Below are positions 6,601 to 7,924 of a stretch of 7,924 nt of DNA, piece after piece; the first letter of the stretch is position 1, and the number at the start of each line of letters is the position of its first letter. The position numbers were made by a program, and so were the translations under genes. The DNA is taken from assembly GCA_009776385.1 (NCBI GenBank), contig WRFT01000081.1:1-7924 (forward strand), written 5' to 3'. This DNA comes from Clostridia bacterium. Lineage in GTDB: Bacteria > Bacillota > Clostridia > Christensenellales > Aristaeellaceae. The notes below the pieces were generated by a model that ran no database searches, had not been told where the DNA came from, and saw only the letters and a program-made list of their open reading frames with translations.

Positions 6601-7074
6601 AGCCGGATACGCGGGGTCTTCCCGCGCCGCGTCGTATGGGTACGGTTCGTTGTACCCGTTTGGGTACGCTTCGCCGCCGTCCTGCGGGTAAGCCGGATAC
6701 GCGGCATCCTCCCGCGCCGTGTCGTATGGGTACGGTTCGTTATACCCGTTTGGGTACGCTTCGCCGCCGTTTTGCGGGTAAGCCGGATACGCGGGGTCTT
6801 CCCGCACCGTGTCGTATGGGTACGGTTCGTTATACCCGTTTGGGTATGCTTCGCCGCCGTTTTGCGGGTAAGCCGGATACGCATGAGCCTCGTTATATGC
6901 TTCGTACGGTTGATTCGCGCTGCGCGCATGGTTGACGTTATATTTATTGTACTCGGCGTTATCACCCATATCATTCCTCGGGCGCATGCCGCGCGTCTGT
7001 TCATTATGCCGTTTTTTATGATAGGCCCCGGCAGTTATCGGGTCTGTTCCGTCTGTATTTTTATTGCGGTGCAA
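3682..7074 (-). CDS. Class A penicillin-binding protein (bifunctional transglycosylase/transpeptidase) with repeat-bearing cytoplasmic tail
   Basis: Membrane enzyme that polymerises lipid II into glycan strands and cross-links the peptides. Its 1130 residues exceed the usual 650-900 because both ends are extended. Order: disordered cytoplasmic tail (1-250) with five 30-residue Tyr/Pro-rich repeats (65-214); one membrane helix (about 257-283); GT51 transglycosylase (about 310-500) with GGSTITQQL (372-380), KRKIQEA with second catalytic Glu 398, and ILEAYLN; linker; transpeptidase (about 620-905) with SSIK (S664 nucleophile), SHN (727-729) and KTGT (855-858); and a tail with two C-x10-C units. 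In GT51 motif I the usual Glu-Asp is Asp-Asp (D342-D343 in ACDDARFYTH), so the catalytic Glu is replaced. Start: TTG 7074 has GGGGGTG 5 nt upstream and a strong promoter just above it; the next ATG (residue 30) has neither. It is a PBP1a/ponA-type protein, and the exact orthologue is unclear. Confidence 0.93.
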   Translation of the reverse strand: MHRNKNTDGTDPITAGAYHKKRHNEQTRGMRPRNDMGDNAEYNKYNVNHARSANQPYEAYNEAHAYPAYPQNGGEAYPNGYNEPYPYDTVREDPAYPAYPQNGGEAYPNGYNEPYPYDTAREDAAYPAYPQDGGEAYPNGYNEPYPYDAAREDPAYPAYPQDGGEAYPSEYNEPYPYDAAREDAVYPAYPQDGGEAYPNGYNEPYATNASWGQPAYPAYPHDADPYLSNAPDEKPAHRTLFKPRMRKPNFALSVAVQSIRLMALIILTAGLCAVGAVIGIAKGYVDTAPNLDLARVDDQEQTSFIYDAESRLITEYKGIENRVMVSIKAMPIYLQHAFVACDDARFYTHSGVDLKRIVGAFISNLSSSSTQGGSTITQQLIKQTILSDEQSYKRKIQEAYLAIQLETEYSKEEILEAYLNTIYLGENYYGVQVAAEGYFGKALKDLSLRECAMMAGMTRNPYYYNPRRNFYVRNNSGGTDYTAITNDRTDYVLRCMRDHQFITERQYQDALSVQTAHVLTEAPGNGAGMYKYAHYVEYAVRDIVNAFLTLEKLENTAENRYRMEQKLRTGGYRVMLAIDTGIQEIVESTLENYKNYPALRDPADKVYRPRNADGTYTDIIQPQAAAVVLDYRTGELKAIVGGRTRPTQRKTLNRATDMKMPVGSSIKPIAVYAPAIELGGSPASIVYNIPVPIQGWKNAKGEDSWPQNFGGGGYVGAETLRKAMNSSHNTAAAQALMTLVGIDRSVDYLLQMGVNRDHIDATPFGLSLGSSGITPLQMSVAFGTLANGGIYQQPISFLGISDASGTVIWDSHARQTRRQVFKHSTSFMIVDMLKTAISNGTGSAAKMSGQTVGGKTGTNSDSRGISFTGVTGYYVSSVWIGHDNYKPLSGKTTAANSAIPLWKAYMTKIHEGLPNRDILPGNPEDYGVEKLTTCAVSGQLATEACRADAFGYGTTTDYWAKGAGPITECQMHKVMMICRDSKMLATDFCPFVSVGNSGVIVIPKGHPLYPLIGTKYDDTLRKHFGDFATLQYTADADRNAALNSMIVCTLHNAYTQHGGDYVVETTLRPDAESLLAQAQLILSGVTDPDMYQALEDAILNLSRTLDQENLQAATLTTAMSYLTQVIASLR
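6433..6882 (-). repeat. Five tandem 90-bp repeats encoding 30-residue Tyr/Pro-rich units in the PBP tail
   Basis: Five in-frame copies with no gaps encode residues 65-214, and a broken sixth starts with AYPAYPHD. A unit begins AYPAYPQ(N/D)GGEAYP, continues NGYNEPYPYD and ends (T/A)(V/A)RED(P/A). Each has about six Tyr, six Pro and five acidic residues against one Arg. The DNA copies are near-identical, and unit ends alternate EDP, EDA, EDP, EDA, then diverge. Such minisatellites usually change copy number by slippage or recombination, and whole-unit changes here keep the frame. Confidence 0.95.
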
Positions 7075-7079
7075 TACAA

Positions 7080-7086
7080 CACCCCC
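7080..7086 (-). promoter_or_regulatory. Shine-Dalgarno site deciding the TTG start of the PBP
   Basis: GGGGGTG on the minus strand lies 5 nt before TTG 7074. It can pair fully with the anti-SD CACCTCC if one G-U pair is allowed. The sites before smpB and proA are similarly G-rich. Confidence 0.6.
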
Positions 7087-7105
7087 GTTCCTGACAATAT
7101 ATTTA

Positions 7106-7134
7106 ATTATACCATATTGTTTCTTCTCTGTAAA
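7106..7134 (-). promoter_or_regulatory. Promoter of the PBP gene
   Basis: On the minus strand, TTTACA (7134-7129), a 17-bp spacer and TATAAT (7111-7106), preceded by TGG, make an extended -10. This is close to the vegetative sigma consensus. Transcription would start near 7099, 25 nt before TTG 7074. It is back to back with the promoter at 7184-7212. Confidence 0.8.
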
Positions 7135-7183
7135 AAATTGTTACAAAAGTACGCTACATTATGCCCTGTAACCTATCAAATCC

Positions 7184-7212
7184 TTGACAACAGGCAGGTT
7201 TCACATTACAAT
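7184..7212 (+). promoter_or_regulatory. Promoter of the secreted-protein gene
   Basis: A perfect TTGACA (7184-7189), a 17-bp spacer and TACAAT (7207-7212), matching 11 of 12 consensus bases. The start would be near 7219, leaving an untranslated leader of about 128 nt before ATG 7347. The 49 bp between this and the PBP promoter hold GTTACA (7140-7145) and TGTAAC (7167-7172), a weak inverted repeat that might be an operator. Confidence 0.8.
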
Positions 7213-7289
7213 ATGACAGAGTGATTGAGTTTTTGTAAAGATTCTGTTTCCTTGGGTTGCTAACCGGGATTCACCTGACGCGTATCGGT

Positions 7290-7303
7290 TCTTACCGGTA
7301 AGA
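7290..7303. repeat. 14-bp perfect palindrome in the leader
   Basis: TCTTACCGGTAAGA equals its own reverse complement. It lies about 71 bp after the predicted transcription start and just before the Shine-Dalgarno. It could be a dimeric repressor site acting as a roadblock, or a short RNA hairpin (5-bp stem, CCGG loop). Confidence 0.6.
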
Positions 7304-7316
7304 TGAAAGGGAGGAA

Positions 7317-7338
7317 GGGCAGGCCCGTCCGCCTGACC
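7317..7338 (+). other. Hairpin between the Shine-Dalgarno and the start codon
   Basis: GGgCAGGC (7317-7324) pairs with GCCTGaCC (7331-7338) around a 6-nt loop, with one G-A mismatch. The site GGAGG at 7310-7314 is 32 nt from ATG 7347, too far to work directly. With this hairpin folded out, the spacing becomes 10 nt. Confidence 0.45.
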
Positions 7339-7346
7339 GAAGCATC

Positions 7347-7924
7347 ATGAGAAAAATGTTAGTCATAGGGCTGGCCGCTGTTCTGCTGGCGGCTTTAGTG
7401 CCGTTTGCAGGGGCTTGTGCGGAATATATCCCCGTAAAACTGGAATTATCTGTTTCCCCATCCATCCTGGCGGGCCCCAGAAACGTGGAAGTGACCGTCA
7501 AGGTCTCCAATATCGGCGATTCGGATTTAGCCGGAAATGCGTCATTGTATGGGCCGGACGGGAAAATAGTAACCGATTTTGGTGATGGCGGCTCCACCAT
7601 GCTAAAGATGGGCGCTGTATATACCTGTAAAACGGTTTGGAGGGTTACGGAGGGACAATTAGGCAATGGCAAGCTGACATACTCCTTAAAGTACCCGGCT
7701 TTTACCGATGAAGGAGAAAAGGTTACCCGTTCCATATCGCAAAGCGTCACGATACGCCGCAGTGTTCCGGACCCGGAAATCATCGTTAAGCGCAGTCTCA
7801 GCGCCAACATGGCGGCAAAGGGCCAGCCGGTAACCATTACATACGACATCGAAAACAATGGGGAGCTAGCCATTGAGAGCATCAAGATAACGGAACACCG
7901 TACCATTTCAACCAAATCATATTC
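7347..7924 (+). CDS. Secreted or surface protein with tandem Ig-like (CARDB-like) modules, 5' part only
   Basis: The frame is open from ATG 7347 to the window edge (192 full codons). The protein starts with a signal peptide: MRK, a hydrophobic stretch (residues 4-23) and a likely signal peptidase I site after A25 (ACA/EY). C24 is in a poor lipobox (A-G-A-C), so a lipoprotein is less likely. Two repeated modules of about 100 residues follow. Each holds a beta-strand pattern with 'VTVKVSNIGDSDLAG' (about 49-63) or 'VTITYDIENNGELAI' (about 162-176), typical of CARDB/NEW3-type Ig-like folds found in cell-surface and adhesion proteins. No catalytic motif is seen. No other in-frame start lies between the upstream stop (TAA 7299-7301) and ATG 7347. 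It is divergent from the PBP gene; a cell-envelope role is plausible but unproven. Confidence 0.8.
   Translation, partial: MRKMLVIGLAAVLLAALVPFAGACAEYIPVKLELSVSPSILAGPRNVEVTVKVSNIGDSDLAGNASLYGPDGKIVTDFGDGGSTMLKMGAVYTCKTVWRVTEGQLGNGKLTYSLKYPAFTDEGEKVTRSISQSVTIRRSVPDPEIIVKRSLSANMAAKGQPVTITYDIENNGELAIESIKITEHRTISTKSY

Larger units (their letters stand above)
7219..7346 (+). promoter_or_regulatory. Structured 5' leader of the secreted-protein gene
   Basis: The leader is unusually long and holds several self-complementary segments. GGTT 7255-7258 and CGGTT 7286-7290 could both pair with AACC(G) 7262-7266. There is a perfect 14-bp palindrome at 7290-7303, and a hairpin at 7317-7338 between a strong Shine-Dalgarno (GGAGG, 7310-7314) and the ATG. 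The competing pairings could make a regulatory switch. I do not recognise any known riboswitch class here. Confidence 0.4.

Noticed and set aside
6312..7004. Long open frames on both strands across the PBP repeat array
   Set aside because: A 90-bp repeat (a multiple of three) without a stop in a given frame stays open in all copies. The resulting Arg/Thr-rich or Pro/Arg-rich products are low-complexity shadows of the PBP gene.
7219..7346. Known riboswitch (c-di-AMP, c-di-GMP, FMN, TPP or yybP-ykoY) in the leader
   Set aside because: Short pieces such as GACCG or AACCGGG recall known motifs, but none of the conserved cores can be found in order.
7303..7350. 15-codon leader ORF (MKGRKGRPVRLTEAS) overlapping the next ATG as ATGA
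   Set aside because: Translational coupling is possible, but the mini-ORF has no Shine-Dalgarno of its own, and the strong site lies inside it, after its start. I kept it only as an alternative to the hairpin idea.
7292..7915. 207-codon open frame on the minus strand at the right end
   Set aside because: It lies antisense to the signal-peptide-bearing Ig-like ORF, which has a promoter, a convincing signal sequence and module structure. The minus frame has none of these.
1..7924. CRISPR array, toxin-antitoxin pair or defence system
   Set aside because: No spaced repeats of CRISPR size, no small toxin/antitoxin gene pair and no nuclease or helicase genes are present. The only regular repeat array is coding and inside the PBP gene.

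Overview
The window reads as the right-hand end of an integrated mobile element joined to an ordinary bacterial chromosome. The host is most likely a Bacillota (Clostridia-like) bacterium. The signs are a one-piece tmRNA next to smpB, sigma-A-type promoters close to TTGACA/TATAAT with extended -10s, G-rich Shine-Dalgarno sites, and a class A PBP with a Cys-containing tail of the clostridial type. This placement is inferred from gene style, not from a database match.

Layout. 1-129: the 3' end of an unidentified ORF of the element. 132-1334: a complete tyrosine recombinase with all catalytic residues, visibly more AT-rich than the genes to its right. 1335-1436: a short gap with a tandem 12-bp repeat and a 12-bp-stem bidirectional terminator. 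1437-1780 (-): tmRNA (ssrA), whose 3' end faces the integrase and is the probable attachment site. 1784-2260 (-): smpB, ending 3 nt before the mature tmRNA 5' end. 2391-3662 (+): proA, divergent from smpB; the two promoters appear to share one palindromic -35 hexamer. 3682-7074 (-): a 1130-residue class A penicillin-binding protein with five 30-residue Tyr/Pro-rich repeats in its cytoplasmic tail and an Asp where GT51 enzymes normally carry the catalytic Glu. 7347-end (+): the start of a secreted protein with Ig-like modules, behind a near-consensus promoter and a structured leader of about 130 nt.

How the genes work together. SmpB and tmRNA form the trans-translation ribosome-rescue system and are probably one transcript, with the tmRNA cut out of it. 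The integrase probably placed its element in the 3' end of ssrA, leaving tmRNA intact but with element-side DNA as its downstream terminator region. ProA (proline synthesis), the PBP (peptidoglycan synthesis) and the secreted protein are chromosomal genes with no clear functional link to one another. The last two are divergently transcribed from a shared 272-bp intergenic region.

I found no CRISPR array, toxin-antitoxin pair, defence island or clearly new multi-gene system. The points most worth a second look are the PBP tail repeats and its E-to-D change, the Arg resume codon of the tmRNA tag, the shared -35 between smpB and proA, and the leader of the secreted-protein gene.
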